Positions 27,342 through 35,940 are shown, counted from the stretch's first letter. The stretch: DNA of 64,000 nt from Siansivirga zeaxanthinifaciens CC-SAMT-1 (GCF_000941055.1 NZ_CP007202.1:2166001-2230000); one strand, 5' to 3'. The notes: generated from the sequence alone by a model not told the origin. Made by a program: numbers and translations.

Positions 27342-27920
27342 ATGAAAAAATTAATTAAAAATTTAGCAGCAGTAGCAATTGTAGCATTTGCAACATTTTC
27401 TTTTACAACCATCGTAAAAGAGAAAAAAGAAATTAAAATAGATGAAAGCAAAGTTGTTTGGAAAGGTTATAAAGTAACAGGTTCACACGAAGGAACCATT
27501 GCTTTAGAGTCTGGTTCTTTATCTTTTGAAGGAGATAAATTAGTAGGAGGTGAGTTTGTTATCGATATGACCACTATAAACTCTACAGATTTACAAGGTG
27601 AGTACAAAGATAAATTAGATGGTCATTTAAAGTCAGATGATTTCTTTGGTGTAACAAAACACCCAAAAGCAAGTTTAGTTTTTACTAAAGTAAAAGCTTC
27701 AGGAAAAAATGCTTACGAAGTAACGGGCGATTTAACTATTAAAGGTAAAACACACCCAGTATCGTTTGTAATTTCAATTTACGGAAATAAAGCAACTACA
27801 TCATTAAAAGTTGATAGAACAAAATACGATGTACGTTACGGGTCTACAAGCTTTTTCGATGGTTTAAAAGATAAGGCTATTTACGATGAATTCGATTTAG
27901 TAGCTGATTTACAGTTTTAA
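27342..27920 (+). CDS. YceI family protein
   Basis: A 192-residue exported protein. A signal peptide (about 1-24) precedes the YceI domain: KVVWKGYKVTGSHEGTI at its start, GGEFVIDMTTINSTDL, then LKSDDFFGVTKHPKASLVFTK and VTGDLTIKGKTHPV. YceI proteins are lipocalin-like barrels that bind long polyisoprenoid molecules in the periplasm. Some are induced by acid or osmotic stress. It follows the NTF2-like gene and may be under the nearby Crp/Fnr regulator (inference). Confidence 0.93.
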   Translation: MKKLIKNLAAVAIVAFATFSFTTIVKEKKEIKIDESKVVWKGYKVTGSHEGTIALESGSLSFEGDKLVGGEFVIDMTTINSTDLQGEYKDKLDGHLKSDDFFGVTKHPKASLVFTKVKASGKNAYEVTGDLTIKGKTHPVSFVISIYGNKATTSLKVDRTKYDVRYGSTSFFDGLKDKAIYDEFDLVADLQF

Positions 27921-27951
27921 TCAAAGAGTGACTAATTTGATAGCAAGAAGG

Positions 27952-27980
27952 AGGTATTCAGAAATGGATGCCTTTTTTTT
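27952..27980 (+). terminator. Terminator after yceI
   Basis: AGGTATTC pairs with GGATGCCT (two G-T wobbles, 6-base loop), followed by a run of T. It starts about 30 bases after the yceI stop. Confidence 0.7.
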
Positions 27981-28016
27981 TGATTCTAATTGATTTTTTA
28001 TAGCAGTATTAAAACC

Positions 28017-28024
28017 TATCTTTG
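28017..28024 (+). promoter_or_regulatory. Candidate -7 box of the helicase-like gene
   Basis: TATCTTTG is a perfect TAnnTTTG match, 21 bases before the ATG at 28046. It overlaps an alternative TTG start at 28022, which is therefore unlikely. Confidence 0.5.
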
Positions 28025-28045
28025 CATCGAATTAAATTAAATTCA

Positions 28046-28654
28046 ATGTCTTTTAAAAAAATAATAGAACCTCTTAAAAATAATTTGATAGATCAAGGTG
28101 TTTTAAAACCTAATGCGCTTCAAACTCAAATTTTATCAAAAATAAAAGGAGGCACAAGTATGTTTGTAATAGCACCCAAAGGCTCTGGAAAAACAACGAG
28201 TATGATAATTAGTGTTATTAATAAGCTAAAACATGCTTTTGAAGATGCGCCAAGGGCATTAATTTTTGTAAAAGACAAAAACGAAGCTTTAGAATTAACG
28301 CAGCTTTTTAACTACTACAAACGCGGTACCGATTTACGAGTGTATTGTGCCTACGAGCAAAAAAATATTGATGCGCAGCGCGATGAAATTTATGAAGGAA
28401 CAGACATTGTAATTGCAACGCCCAAACGTTTAAATGCCATATTTTACCTTAACGGAATTAACTTAAATAAGCTGCAAATGTTTATTGTTGAAGATGCCGA
28501 TTTTTTATTTAGAAACAACCATTTTGCCGAAGTAAACCGAACACCCGAAAGTATTGGTAAATGCCAGTATTTAGTGTTTGCCGAAAATTATGATGATCGT
28601 TTCGATCGTTGGCAAGATGCTTTTATGTTTAATTCTGAAATTATAAATTTTTAA
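28046..28654 (+). CDS. Single-domain DEAD/DEAH-type helicase-like protein
   Basis: A 202-residue cytoplasmic protein that covers only the first RecA-like domain of a superfamily 2 helicase. A Q-motif-like start (LKPNALQTQILSKIKGG) is followed by Walker A APKGSGKTTS near residue 46, IVIATPKRL near 131 and the motif II equivalent VEDAD near 152 in place of DEAD. There is no second helicase domain and no frame continuing it. It is complete at both ends and I recall similar short proteins in other flavobacteria. It is more likely a specialised ATPase than a decayed helicase. The PagL-like gene follows 9 bases later. Confidence 0.82.
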   Translation: MSFKKIIEPLKNNLIDQGVLKPNALQTQILSKIKGGTSMFVIAPKGSGKTTSMIISVINKLKHAFEDAPRALIFVKDKNEALELTQLFNYYKRGTDLRVYCAYEQKNIDAQRDEIYEGTDIVIATPKRLNAIFYLNGINLNKLQMFIVEDADFLFRNNHFAEVNRTPESIGKCQYLVFAENYDDRFDRWQDAFMFNSEIINF

Positions 28655-28663
28655 ATTCTTTTG

Positions 28664-29302
28664 ATGAAAAACAGATTCTTAGCGGTTGTTTTTACAACTC
28701 TTTTTTCATTTGCTTTTAATTTTACCTCGTTTGCTCAATTTAAAAAAGAAAACCTAAAAATTGGTATTTCTTATGGTACAGGCTCACAAAATAAATTTCC
28801 TTTTAATTTAGCTAGTTATTCGCATACGGTAACTTTTTATAAGGGGGTAGTAAATTATAAATTATCAGAAAAAGGACGATGGACCTTTGAAACCAACATC
28901 GAGCCAAGTTACAATGTGGCCGAGCACCAACTTTTAAATAAGTTTTTTATAAAACCTACAGAACCTGATTATCAGGAAAAACAAGATCTATTTACTCAAA
29001 AAAGAACTATTAAGGAATATGTTCTTAATTGCGGATTAATTGCCAGATATACCATTTACAAGTCGGTTAGTGTTTATGCTTTAGGAAGTGTAGGTCCTAT
29101 GATTTCAGATAAAGAAACCGAGCGTTTGGCAAAAGGTTTTGCCTTTTCAGATATTTTTGGTTTGGGGGTGTCTTATGGTATTGATAATATTCAACTTGAT
29201 GCCAGATGTTCTGTTAGACATACTTCTAATTTGGAAACGAAACAACCAAACAATGGACACAATACAACAAACATCGAGTTTTCAATTTTATACAATCTTT
29301 AA
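28664..29302 (+). CDS. Acyloxyacyl hydrolase, PagL-like lipid A deacylase
   Basis: A 212-residue outer-membrane protein with a signal peptide ending near SFAQ (residue 24) and a barrel-like body. The C-terminal VRHTSNLETKQPNNGHN carries the H-x-S-N and P-N-x-G-x-N pattern of PagL-family 3-O-deacylases, in which that His-Ser pair is catalytic. PagL removes an acyl chain from lipid A in the outer leaflet and so modifies endotoxin. The ATG at 28664 is preferred to the adjacent TTG at 28661. It lies directly after the helicase-like gene and probably shares its transcript. The assignment rests on this motif and on the length. Confidence 0.78.
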   Translation: MKNRFLAVVFTTLFSFAFNFTSFAQFKKENLKIGISYGTGSQNKFPFNLASYSHTVTFYKGVVNYKLSEKGRWTFETNIEPSYNVAEHQLLNKFFIKPTEPDYQEKQDLFTQKRTIKEYVLNCGLIARYTIYKSVSVYALGSVGPMISDKETERLAKGFAFSDIFGLGVSYGIDNIQLDARCSVRHTSNLETKQPNNGHNTTNIEFSILYNL

Positions 29303-29307
29303 AGAAT

Positions 29308-29982
29308 TTAAATTCTAAAATTCGAATTATCCTGATGTTTCTTTATAGCTTTTCTAGAAAGTAAAATGCTTATAAATAACGAAACAAAAGCTCCTGTAGA
29401 AATGCCAGGAATAAAATTTATAAACAAGAAAAAGTCGTAAGCACCGTGAAATAATATTGCGAGCAGTAAACCTGTTATGTTTAGTACGACTCTGTTTTTA
29501 GAAAATTTAGCCTTACCAACAAAATAGCCCATAAGAATTCCAAAGGTTGCATGCGCAGGAACAGCTGTAAAAGCACGTAATATACCCACATAATATCCGC
29601 CTTGTAACACGTACATTATGTTTTCTGTGGCAGCAAAACCCATTGAAACCATGACGGCGTAAACAATACCATCGAAGGGTTCGTTAAAGTCTGCTTTAGC
29701 TTGGGAATAAAATTTAACAATAATATATTTACTAAATTCTTCGGTGAAGCCAACAACAAAAAACGCTCTAATAAATTGTTGTATAACACTGGTTCGGTCT
29801 GGTAATGGTAAAATAATATTAAAACCATAATACATAATCATCGTTATTATGATGCTTACAATGGGGCCTAATAAAAAATTATATAGCAGTAATCTTCGAG
29901 GTTCTTTTTCGTATTTATCTTTGTAGTAAATATAGAGAATAACTATAAATATGGGTGTAACGGCAAGAAGGAGCAGATTCAT
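29308..29982 (-). CDS. PrsW family intramembrane metalloprotease
   Basis: A 224-residue multi-pass membrane protein with about seven helices. Conserved membrane motifs are FTEEFSKY (EExxK, near 78), ENIMYV (near 115), HATFGILMG (near 143) and HGAYDF (near 182). Together they form the glutamate/histidine metal site of the PrsW/CAAX-protease superfamily. PrsW in Bacillus cleaves an anti-sigma factor, but the target here is unknown. Its start overlaps the upstream NUDIX gene by 4 bases, so the two are coupled. Confidence 0.9.
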   Translation of the reverse strand: MNLLLLAVTPIFIVILYIYYKDKYEKEPRRLLLYNFLLGPIVSIIITMIMYYGFNIILPLPDRTSVIQQFIRAFFVVGFTEEFSKYIIVKFYSQAKADFNEPFDGIVYAVMVSMGFAATENIMYVLQGGYYVGILRAFTAVPAHATFGILMGYFVGKAKFSKNRVVLNITGLLLAILFHGAYDFFLFINFIPGISTGAFVSLFISILLSRKAIKKHQDNSNFRI

Positions 29983-30533
29983 TTATTAACTTCCTTTTTA
30001 ATCGTGTCTAATACAATTTGATAATAGTTTTTATTAGAAGGAATAAAATGATTGCTCGCGCCAATGGTATCTATTAAATTTTGAAATTTGGATATAGATA
30101 TTAATTTTAAAGCTTCGACTTCTTCCTCTTGTACTTTTAATGCGGTTATAGGTGTGTTAAGTTCGGCTATAAACGTATTATGAAATTCATTATCGATAAT
30201 ACCGCTGTCGTACGTTTGAAAACAAGGAAAAACACCTACGCGTTTTAACTGGCCTTCTAAAATGGTTAATCCAATTTCTTCTTGGGTTTCTCTTATGGCG
30301 GCTTGTTTTATTGTTTCTCCAGCATCAATATGGCCAGCTACCGAGACATCCCAAAGTAACGGACAAATACTTTTTTTTGCCGAACGTTGCGAGAGTAAAA
30401 CGTATCCGTTTTTGGTGTATAACCAAATATGCGCCGTATGATGGTAATATCCTTTTTGGTGAATCACAGATTTTAGTTCACTTGTTCCTAAGGGATTTCC
30501 GTGTTTATCAACAAGATCTATGTATTCGTCCAT
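29979..30533 (-). CDS. NUDIX hydrolase, isopentenyl-diphosphate isomerase-like
   Basis: A 184-residue cytoplasmic NUDIX protein. The opening DEYIDLVDKHGNPLGTSELKS and a HTAHIWLY segment resemble Idi-like NUDIX proteins. The NUDIX box is complete (G-HIDAG-E-TIKQAAI-RE-T-QEE-IGL, about 67-89). Members of this subgroup are variously annotated as isomerases or hydrolases of nucleoside diphosphate derivatives. I do not see enough to choose. It is followed by the overlapping PrsW gene. Confidence 0.9.
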   Translation of the reverse strand: MDEYIDLVDKHGNPLGTSELKSVIHQKGYYHHTAHIWLYTKNGYVLLSQRSAKKSICPLLWDVSVAGHIDAGETIKQAAIRETQEEIGLTILEGQLKRVGVFPCFQTYDSGIIDNEFHNTFIAELNTPITALKVQEEEVEALKLISISKFQNLIDTIGASNHFIPSNKNYYQIVLDTIKKEVNK

Positions 30534-30575
30534 AAGTTTTTTATTTTGAGTTGAAATTTTGTTTGGAGTTGTGTT

Positions 30576-30650
30576 GCGTTAGGGGTTGCAGCGGCATCCT
30601 TTTGCTTTTCGCAAAAGATATAGCGGAAAACCCGACCCTTGTGGTAACGC
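30576..30650 (+). repeat. Structured intergenic element, copy A (Flavo-1-like)
   Basis: The element has nested pairing: GCGTTA (30576-30581) with TAACGC (30645-30650), GGGTT with AACCC (30629-30633), and a hairpin CTTTTGC/GCAAAAG (30599-30605 with 30611-30617). The unpaired GCAGCGGCATC and GATATAGCGGA sides are shared with copy B at 36691-36780. It lies between the NUDIX start and the M42 stop, antisense to both. I recall this type of sequence as frequent in flavobacterial intergenic regions. It may be the Flavo-1 RNA motif of Rfam, which I have not checked. Confidence 0.75.
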
Positions 30651-30708
30651 CCCAATAATATATTTTAACAAAAAAATTCCCGCCGAAATTAGCGGGAATG
30701 ATTTAAGA

Positions 30709-31797
30709 TTATTTAAAATAACTAAAAGTTTCGCCGTCTTTTATGTTAAGTAAACTTTCGTAAATTAATTTAATTACGTTTTCTACGTCGTCGCGATGCA
30801 CCATTTCTACGGTGGTATGCATGTAACGCAGCGGTAATGAAATAAGCGCTGAGGCTACGCCACCATTGCTATAAGCAAAGGCATCGGTGTCTGTGCCGGT
30901 GGCTCTTGACAGGGCAGAACGTTGAAACGGAATGTTTTTAGCTTCGGCAGTTTCGGTTATTAAATCGCGTAATTTTTGTTGTACTGCCGGGGCATAAGCC
31001 ACAACGGGACCTTTACCAATTTCTAAATCGCCTTGTGTTTTTTTCTCAATCATTGGAGTTGATGTATCGTGCGTTACATCGGTAACAATGGCGACGTTCG
31101 GTTTGATGGTTTGGGTAATCATTTCGGCACCTCGTAAACCAATTTCTTCTTGTACCGAGTTGGTAATGTATAACCCGAAAGGCAATGTTTTATTGTTTTC
31201 TTTAAGTAAACGTGCTACTTCGGCAATCATGAAGCCGCCCATGCGATTATCTAGGGCGCGGCATACAAATTTGTCGCCATTTAAAATGTGAAATTCGTCT
31301 GGATACGTGATCACGCAACCCACGTGTACACCCAATTTTTCTACTTCTTCTTTGTCTTTAGCTCCAACATCGATGGTAATATTATCTGGTTTTGGTGCTT
31401 GCTCGTTCGATTTATCTCGGGTATGGATGGCAGGCCAGCCAAAAACACCTTTTACAATGCCGTTTTTAGTGTGAATGTTAACTATTTTACTTGGGGCAAT
31501 CTGGTGGTCGCTACCGCCGTTTCTAATCACGTAAATTAATCCGTTGTCTGAAATGTAATTTACATACCATGAAATTTCATCGGCATGCCCCTCGATAACA
31601 ACTTTATATTTTGCATCTGGATTTATAACTCCAACAGCAGTGCCGTAAGTATCTGTAATAAAAGTATCTACATATGGTTTTAGGTAATCCATCCACAGCT
31701 TTTGTCCGGTCCATTCGTAACCTGTTGGCGATGCATTATTTAAATATTTTTCTAGGAAGTCTATCGACTTTTCGTTTAGAATACTAGCTTTCGTCAT
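30709..31797 (-). CDS. M42 family metallopeptidase
   Basis: A 362-residue cytoplasmic aminopeptidase of the M42 family (FrvX/glucanase-M type, large self-compartmentalised particles in known members). Metal-binding and catalytic segments are EGHADEISWYV near residue 69, RALDNRMGGFM near 180, SVQEEIGLRGAE near 213 and DVTHDTST near 239. The length is standard. It probably trims peptides from the N-terminus. Nothing in the neighbours narrows the role. Confidence 0.93.
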   Translation of the reverse strand: MTKASILNEKSIDFLEKYLNNASPTGYEWTGQKLWMDYLKPYVDTFITDTYGTAVGVINPDAKYKVVIEGHADEISWYVNYISDNGLIYVIRNGGSDHQIAPSKIVNIHTKNGIVKGVFGWPAIHTRDKSNEQAPKPDNITIDVGAKDKEEVEKLGVHVGCVITYPDEFHILNGDKFVCRALDNRMGGFMIAEVARLLKENNKTLPFGLYITNSVQEEIGLRGAEMITQTIKPNVAIVTDVTHDTSTPMIEKKTQGDLEIGKGPVVAYAPAVQQKLRDLITETAEAKNIPFQRSALSRATGTDTDAFAYSNGGVASALISLPLRYMHTTVEMVHRDDVENVIKLIYESLLNIKDGETFSYFK

Positions 31798-31997
31798 GTT
31801 TTAAAATTTTGTACTAAAATAATAATATTAATAGAAATTGGCATCATTAAAATAAGTTATGTATTAATAAAGTTATTAATTATATCAAGTTTTAAATGAT
31901 AGGTTTTTCCTTGAAAAGCGATAAAAATAAAACCACTAAAAAATGTTTAAGAGGAGGTAAATTATTAATTTTGAAATGTTATTGCTCCAATAGTTAT

Positions 31998-32669
31998 ATG
32001 AAGACTTTTATAAGATATATAATTTTATTTTTTCCTGTTTTTTTCTTTGCACAAATCAATGAATTTGAGCAGGATTCTACTTATATCTTAATGGAAGGCG
32101 ATAGTATTGCACAGCCCATAGTAAATTTGCCAACGGTTGTTATTTTAAACAAGCTTACGTTTAAAGATTTAGAGGCAAGAAGACGCTATTTAATTTTAAA
32201 AAGAAAAACAATTAAAGTTTATCCTTATGCGAAATTGGCTGCCGATCGTTTGGATTCTATGACCAAGCGTTTGGCGAGTTTAAAACGCAACCGAGATAAA
32301 AGAATTTATACCAAGCGCATACAGAAATATATTGAAGGTGAATTTTCAGATGAATTAAAGAAATTGAGTCGTACCGAAGGACAGATATTAGTTAAACTCA
32401 TACACAGACAAACAGGTACAACGGCTTTTAATTTGGTTAAAGAGCTAAGAAGCGGGTGGCGGGCCTTTTGGTATAATACCACAGCGAGTATGTTTGATAT
32501 TTCTTTAAAACGAGAATTCGATCCTTATAATGTCCAGGAAGATTATTTAATTGAAGATATTTTACAGCGTAGTTTTCAAAATGGTACGTTACAGCGACAG
32601 CCCTCGGCAGTGAAATATAATTTCTACGATTTAAACGATAAGTGGTTGTACAAAAAAAATACAGATTAA
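31998..32669 (+). CDS. DUF4294 family exported protein
   Basis: A 223-residue protein with a signal peptide (FIRYIILFFPVFFFAQ). The body has TFKDLEARRRYLILKRKTIKVYPYA, followed by a helical stretch with DSMTKRL, TKRIQKYIEGEFSDELKKLS and GWRAFWYNTTA, as in DUF4294 of Bacteroidota. The ATG at 31998 is chosen over an in-frame TTG-side extension to 31896, because it places the signal peptide at the N-terminus. Function unknown. It stops one base before the TrhA gene and is probably co-transcribed with it and the GNAT gene. Confidence 0.85.
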   Translation: MKTFIRYIILFFPVFFFAQINEFEQDSTYILMEGDSIAQPIVNLPTVVILNKLTFKDLEARRRYLILKRKTIKVYPYAKLAADRLDSMTKRLASLKRNRDKRIYTKRIQKYIEGEFSDELKKLSRTEGQILVKLIHRQTGTTAFNLVKELRSGWRAFWYNTTASMFDISLKREFDPYNVQEDYLIEDILQRSFQNGTLQRQPSAVKYNFYDLNDKWLYKKNTD

Positions 32670-32670
32670 T

Positions 32671-33297
32671 ATGCGGGTGCAATCGCCATTTGAAGAAAAA
32701 TTAAATGCCACATCGCATGCTGTTGGTGCTCTTTTCGGATGGATTGCTTTAGTTTTATTGGTAGTTTATAACACAGAGAAATCACCTTTTAGTTTATTTA
32801 GTGTAATTGTATATGGTGCGTCGTTAATAATATTATTTACAGCCTCTACACTTTATCACTTGGTAACAGACCAAAAAAAGAAACACTTTTACCGCATTGT
32901 AGATCATATAAGTATTTACCTTTTAATAGCGGGCACCTATACACCAGTTTTGCTTATTACCTTGCCCCATAGCCTTGGTTGGCTGTTGTTTTACATTGTT
33001 TGGGGTATTGCAGCATTTGGGGTAGTTTTAAAAGTCTTTTTTACCGGGAAGTTTTCTGTGTTTTCAACCTTACTTTATTTAGTTATGGGTTGGTTAATTG
33101 TTTTCGATTTTACTAATTTAAGCAAGGCTCTGCACCCCAATGCTATTTTGTTATTATTTGCTGGCGGTTTAGCTTATACGGGTGGAATTATTTTTTACGC
33201 CATTGAAAAAATCCCTTTTAATCATGTTATTTGGCATTTGTTTGTTTTGGCGGGGGCTGTATGTCATTTTTTTATGATTTTCTTTTATGTAATTTAA
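32671..33297 (+). CDS. Hemolysin III/TrhA-type PAQR membrane protein
   Basis: A 208-residue seven-helix membrane protein of the PAQR superfamily. The conserved polar residues appear in order: FEEKLNATSHAVGA near the start, STLYHL near 69, DHISIYLLIAGTYTPV near 84-100 and the C-terminal HLFVLAGAVCHF. In other bacteria TrhA-type proteins affect membrane fluidity or energy metabolism. The old hemolysin name is probably misleading. It is the middle gene of DUF4294-trhA-GNAT. Confidence 0.93.
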   Translation: MRVQSPFEEKLNATSHAVGALFGWIALVLLVVYNTEKSPFSLFSVIVYGASLIILFTASTLYHLVTDQKKKHFYRIVDHISIYLLIAGTYTPVLLITLPHSLGWLLFYIVWGIAAFGVVLKVFFTGKFSVFSTLLYLVMGWLIVFDFTNLSKALHPNAILLLFAGGLAYTGGIIFYAIEKIPFNHVIWHLFVLAGAVCHFFMIFFYVI

Positions 33298-33298
33298 T

Positions 33299-33790
33299 AT
33301 GATGCATATAACACAAGCAACCACTAAACAAGCTTTCTCAGATATTGAATTATTAGCCGATACGATTTGGCGAGACCATTATATTCCTATAGTAGGTAAA
33401 TCGCAAATAGATTATATGCTCGATCAATTTCAAACAGCAAAAGCAATTGAAAATCAGGTTCAAGCGGGCATGTCTTATTTTATAATGTACTTGGATAATG
33501 CTGCCGTTGGTTATTTCGCCATAAAACCAGAGGAAACCAACATGTTTTTAAGTAAAATTTACGTTTTAAAAACTCAAAGAAATAAGGGTATAGCAAAAAA
33601 CGCAATTCATTTTATACTAGAACAAGTTAAAATTAAACAGCTAAAAGGTATACGGCTAACAGTTAATATAAACAATGAAATAGCCATTAAAGCTTATAAA
33701 AAACTAGGATTTATAATTACCAAACCCATAGTAGCCGATATTGGCAATGGCTTTGTTATGGACGATTACGAAATGGTAAAAAGCCTTTAA
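33299..33790 (+). CDS. GNAT family N-acetyltransferase
   Basis: A 163-residue cytoplasmic acetyltransferase. The acetyl-CoA-binding segment is LSKIYVLKTQRNKGIAKNAIHFIL (motif A, Q/R-x-x-G-x-A form, near 88-108), followed by the LTVNINNEIAIKAYKKLGF motif B region (near 122-140). The acceptor is unknown. It begins one base after the TrhA stop and converges on the amidohydrolase gene. Confidence 0.9.
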   Translation: MMHITQATTKQAFSDIELLADTIWRDHYIPIVGKSQIDYMLDQFQTAKAIENQVQAGMSYFIMYLDNAAVGYFAIKPEETNMFLSKIYVLKTQRNKGIAKNAIHFILEQVKIKQLKGIRLTVNINNEIAIKAYKKLGFIITKPIVADIGNGFVMDDYEMVKSL

Positions 33791-33799
33791 GTTAAAGGG

Positions 33800-34618
33800 T
33801 TATAACGATTTTAATTTATCGACATCAATTTTAAATAAATTCACGGCATTTTTCCATAAAATCAATTCTTTTTTCTCCTGCGGTAAATCCAACTGCTCCA
33901 TAAATTTTAAATACGAATCCATGTTAGAAATAGGCCAGTCGGTGCCATATAACAAATAGTTAGGGTCGCCGGCGTAGGTTATCATTTCTTCAATTTCTTT
34001 TTTCATGAAACGTTCAAATTTTTCAGAAAAATTACCTAGCACCAAGCCAGAAATGTCGGCATGAACATTCTTGTTTTTGTAAACCACTTCCATACAATCG
34101 CGAATCCATGGGTTGCCAACGTGGCAAATTACAATTTTAAGTTCGGGATAATCAACAGCCAAATCGTCTATATGAATCGGGTGAGAGTATTTTATTTTAC
34201 CTGTTGGCGCATACGTATCTCCCGAATGAAACATTACAGGCACATCGTATTCAATAGCCATGTCGTAAACCACTTTTAAGCGCTTATCGTTCGGATAAAA
34301 AGGTTCGTAACCAGGATAAAATTTTAAACCTTTAATAAGTTTTTGATCTAAATAACCGCTTATTTCGTTAAGATCTCTGTGGTTGTAATTTAAATAACTA
34401 ATGCCAGCTACAACACCTAAATTATCGTAACCTTTAATGGCTTCAACAACTTGTTTTGTGCTGGGTCTATGTTCATTCACTTTGTACGATGTTAACACCA
34501 ACGAATAATCTACTTGGTTTGCTTTCATGTTTTCTATAAGCTTGTCTAAACAAGCTTCAAGTGAAACAACGCGGTCTTCGTGGTAATTGTTAATATGGGT
34601 GTGAATGTCAATAATCAT
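33800..34618 (-). CDS. Amidohydrolase family protein (TIM-barrel hydrolase)
   Basis: A 272-residue metal-dependent hydrolase of the amidohydrolase-2 group (decarboxylase/lactonase-like). The metal ligands are HTH in DIHTHIN near residue 5, the histidine of MFHSGD near 130, HVGNPW near 163 and the aspartate of YGTDWPISN near 223. The reaction cannot be narrowed. It lies 20 bases downstream of the DUF4268 gene, on the same strand. Confidence 0.88.
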   Translation of the reverse strand: MIIDIHTHINNYHEDRVVSLEACLDKLIENMKANQVDYSLVLTSYKVNEHRPSTKQVVEAIKGYDNLGVVAGISYLNYNHRDLNEISGYLDQKLIKGLKFYPGYEPFYPNDKRLKVVYDMAIEYDVPVMFHSGDTYAPTGKIKYSHPIHIDDLAVDYPELKIVICHVGNPWIRDCMEVVYKNKNVHADISGLVLGNFSEKFERFMKKEIEEMITYAGDPNYLLYGTDWPISNMDSYLKFMEQLDLPQEKKELILWKNAVNLFKIDVDKLKSL

Positions 34619-34638
34619 GGATTTGTTTTTATGGTTAA

Positions 34639-35067
34639 TTAGCCTTCAATAACATCTCTGTATTCATTAAAAAAGGCTTCAAAAAGCGTCATGTTTACAT
34701 TAAAAAATTCCATAACATCGCGCCAAGTATTTTTGTTGTGTATAGATACTTTTTGGTCGAGGATAACGTAAATTCTTGAAATTTCTTTTTCATTTTCTAA
34801 AAAATACGCCTCTTCGTATATGGCATCAGGTAAATATTCGTCTATTAAAATAGATTTTAAAGCGACCAGTTTCTCCCAATAATTTATGCGATTTTCTAGA
34901 TCGTCCTCGAGATCTAAGGCTACAAGAGCTGTTTTAGTATCAAAATGAAATTTAAAACTTAAACCTTTAAGTTTCGTATCGTATAAAATCCATTTTGTTG
35001 GAAACGACTTCCCGAAACTGGTCCAAAATTCTTGACGTAATAAGCGAGATTCTTCTTTGCTAAACAT
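34639..35067 (-). CDS. DUF4268 family protein
   Basis: A 142-residue soluble protein of unknown function. The opening FSKEESRLLRQEFWTSFGKSFP and the middle KFHFDTKTALVALDLED with RINYWEKL are typical of DUF4268, found both alone and fused to restriction-like nucleases. Here it is alone, with no endonuclease motif, so I do not infer a restriction role. The amidohydrolase gene follows. Confidence 0.82.
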   Translation of the reverse strand: MFSKEESRLLRQEFWTSFGKSFPTKWILYDTKLKGLSFKFHFDTKTALVALDLEDDLENRINYWEKLVALKSILIDEYLPDAIYEEAYFLENEKEISRIYVILDQKVSIHNKNTWRDVMEFFNVNMTLFEAFFNEYRDVIEG

Positions 35068-35226
35068 GTATTACTGAAAGTTTAAAGTTACAAACTTTAA
35101 AATAAACATTGTGTTTTAGGTGTAAATTCTATAAAAATTTTAACACAAAAACATTTCATTTAAATGCTGGTTAGTATTAAATGTATAATTTAAAATAAGT
35201 AATTTAAGATATTGATTTTAAAATAC

Positions 35227-35901
35227 TTAAATTAAATAAGCAACACCAACACCGGCTATTATAGAAATAAATTTCGACAAGTTAAATTTATGGCCTTCGC
35301 CACTTTCAAATAAAATAGTGGTAGATATATGAAAAAATATACCAATAACTATGGCATTAATAACTTGAGAATAATGGGCTACCATTTCAGAAGTACTTGA
35401 AATAAAAGTTCCTAGAGGCGTCATAATAGCAAAAACCAACAAAAATAAAGCAATCTGCGATTTCTTGTAATGCGACTGAAACAAAAACATCGTTATTAAA
35501 GTAGCAATAGGAATTTTATGCACCAAAACACCATACACCATGTCGTTATGGTCGTGAATAGCGAAACCTTCTAAGAAGCTGTGAATACACAAACTAATAA
35601 ACAACAGCCAAGGAAACGCTTTTTCGTGGTTGTGTATGTGCACATGACCGTGTTCGGCGCCTTTCGAGAAAAGTTCTAGAATAATTTGCAGTAAAATACC
35701 GCACATAATATATAAACCAGAAAACTTACTATCTAAATGTTCGTAAACCTCTGGTAGTAATTCAAAAAGCGTGAGCGCCAATAAAAACGAACCACTAAAC
35801 GAAAGCAGTAATTTCGTGTTTATCGATTTTTGTTTTTTAGTAACACTTGCTAAAATAAAACCAATAACAACCGCCAGTATAGGAAAAATAAATTTATTCA
35901 T
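35227..35901 (-). CDS. ZIP family metal transporter
   Basis: A 224-residue eight-helix membrane protein of the ZIP family, which moves divalent cations such as zinc into the cytoplasm. A His-rich loop (HVHIHNHE near 78) precedes the helix 4 signature HSFLEGFAIHDH near 107. Helix 5 carries HKIPIATL near 125, with isoleucine where many ZIPs have a polar or acidic ligand. The substrate metal is not determined. It is a single gene. Confidence 0.9.
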   Translation of the reverse strand: MNKFIFPILAVVIGFILASVTKKQKSINTKLLLSFSGSFLLALTLFELLPEVYEHLDSKFSGLYIMCGILLQIILELFSKGAEHGHVHIHNHEKAFPWLLFISLCIHSFLEGFAIHDHNDMVYGVLVHKIPIATLITMFLFQSHYKKSQIALFLLVFAIMTPLGTFISSTSEMVAHYSQVINAIVIGIFFHISTTILFESGEGHKFNLSKFISIIAGVGVAYLI

Positions 35902-35940
35902 TAAGCTATAAATTCAATTTGTAAAGTAAAAAAGTTACAA

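Noticed and set aside
28022..28045. Upstream TTG start of the helicase-like gene
   Set aside because: A perfect TATCTTTG promoter box overlaps it, and the ATG at 28046 gives the expected N-terminus.
31288..31539. Plus-strand open frame opposite the M42 peptidase
   Set aside because: Antisense shadow. No motif, and codon use unlike neighbours.
34639..35067. A restriction/defence system based on the DUF4268 protein
   Set aside because: DUF4268 can be fused to nucleases, but here it is 142 residues with no endonuclease motif and no methylase or other defence gene beside it.
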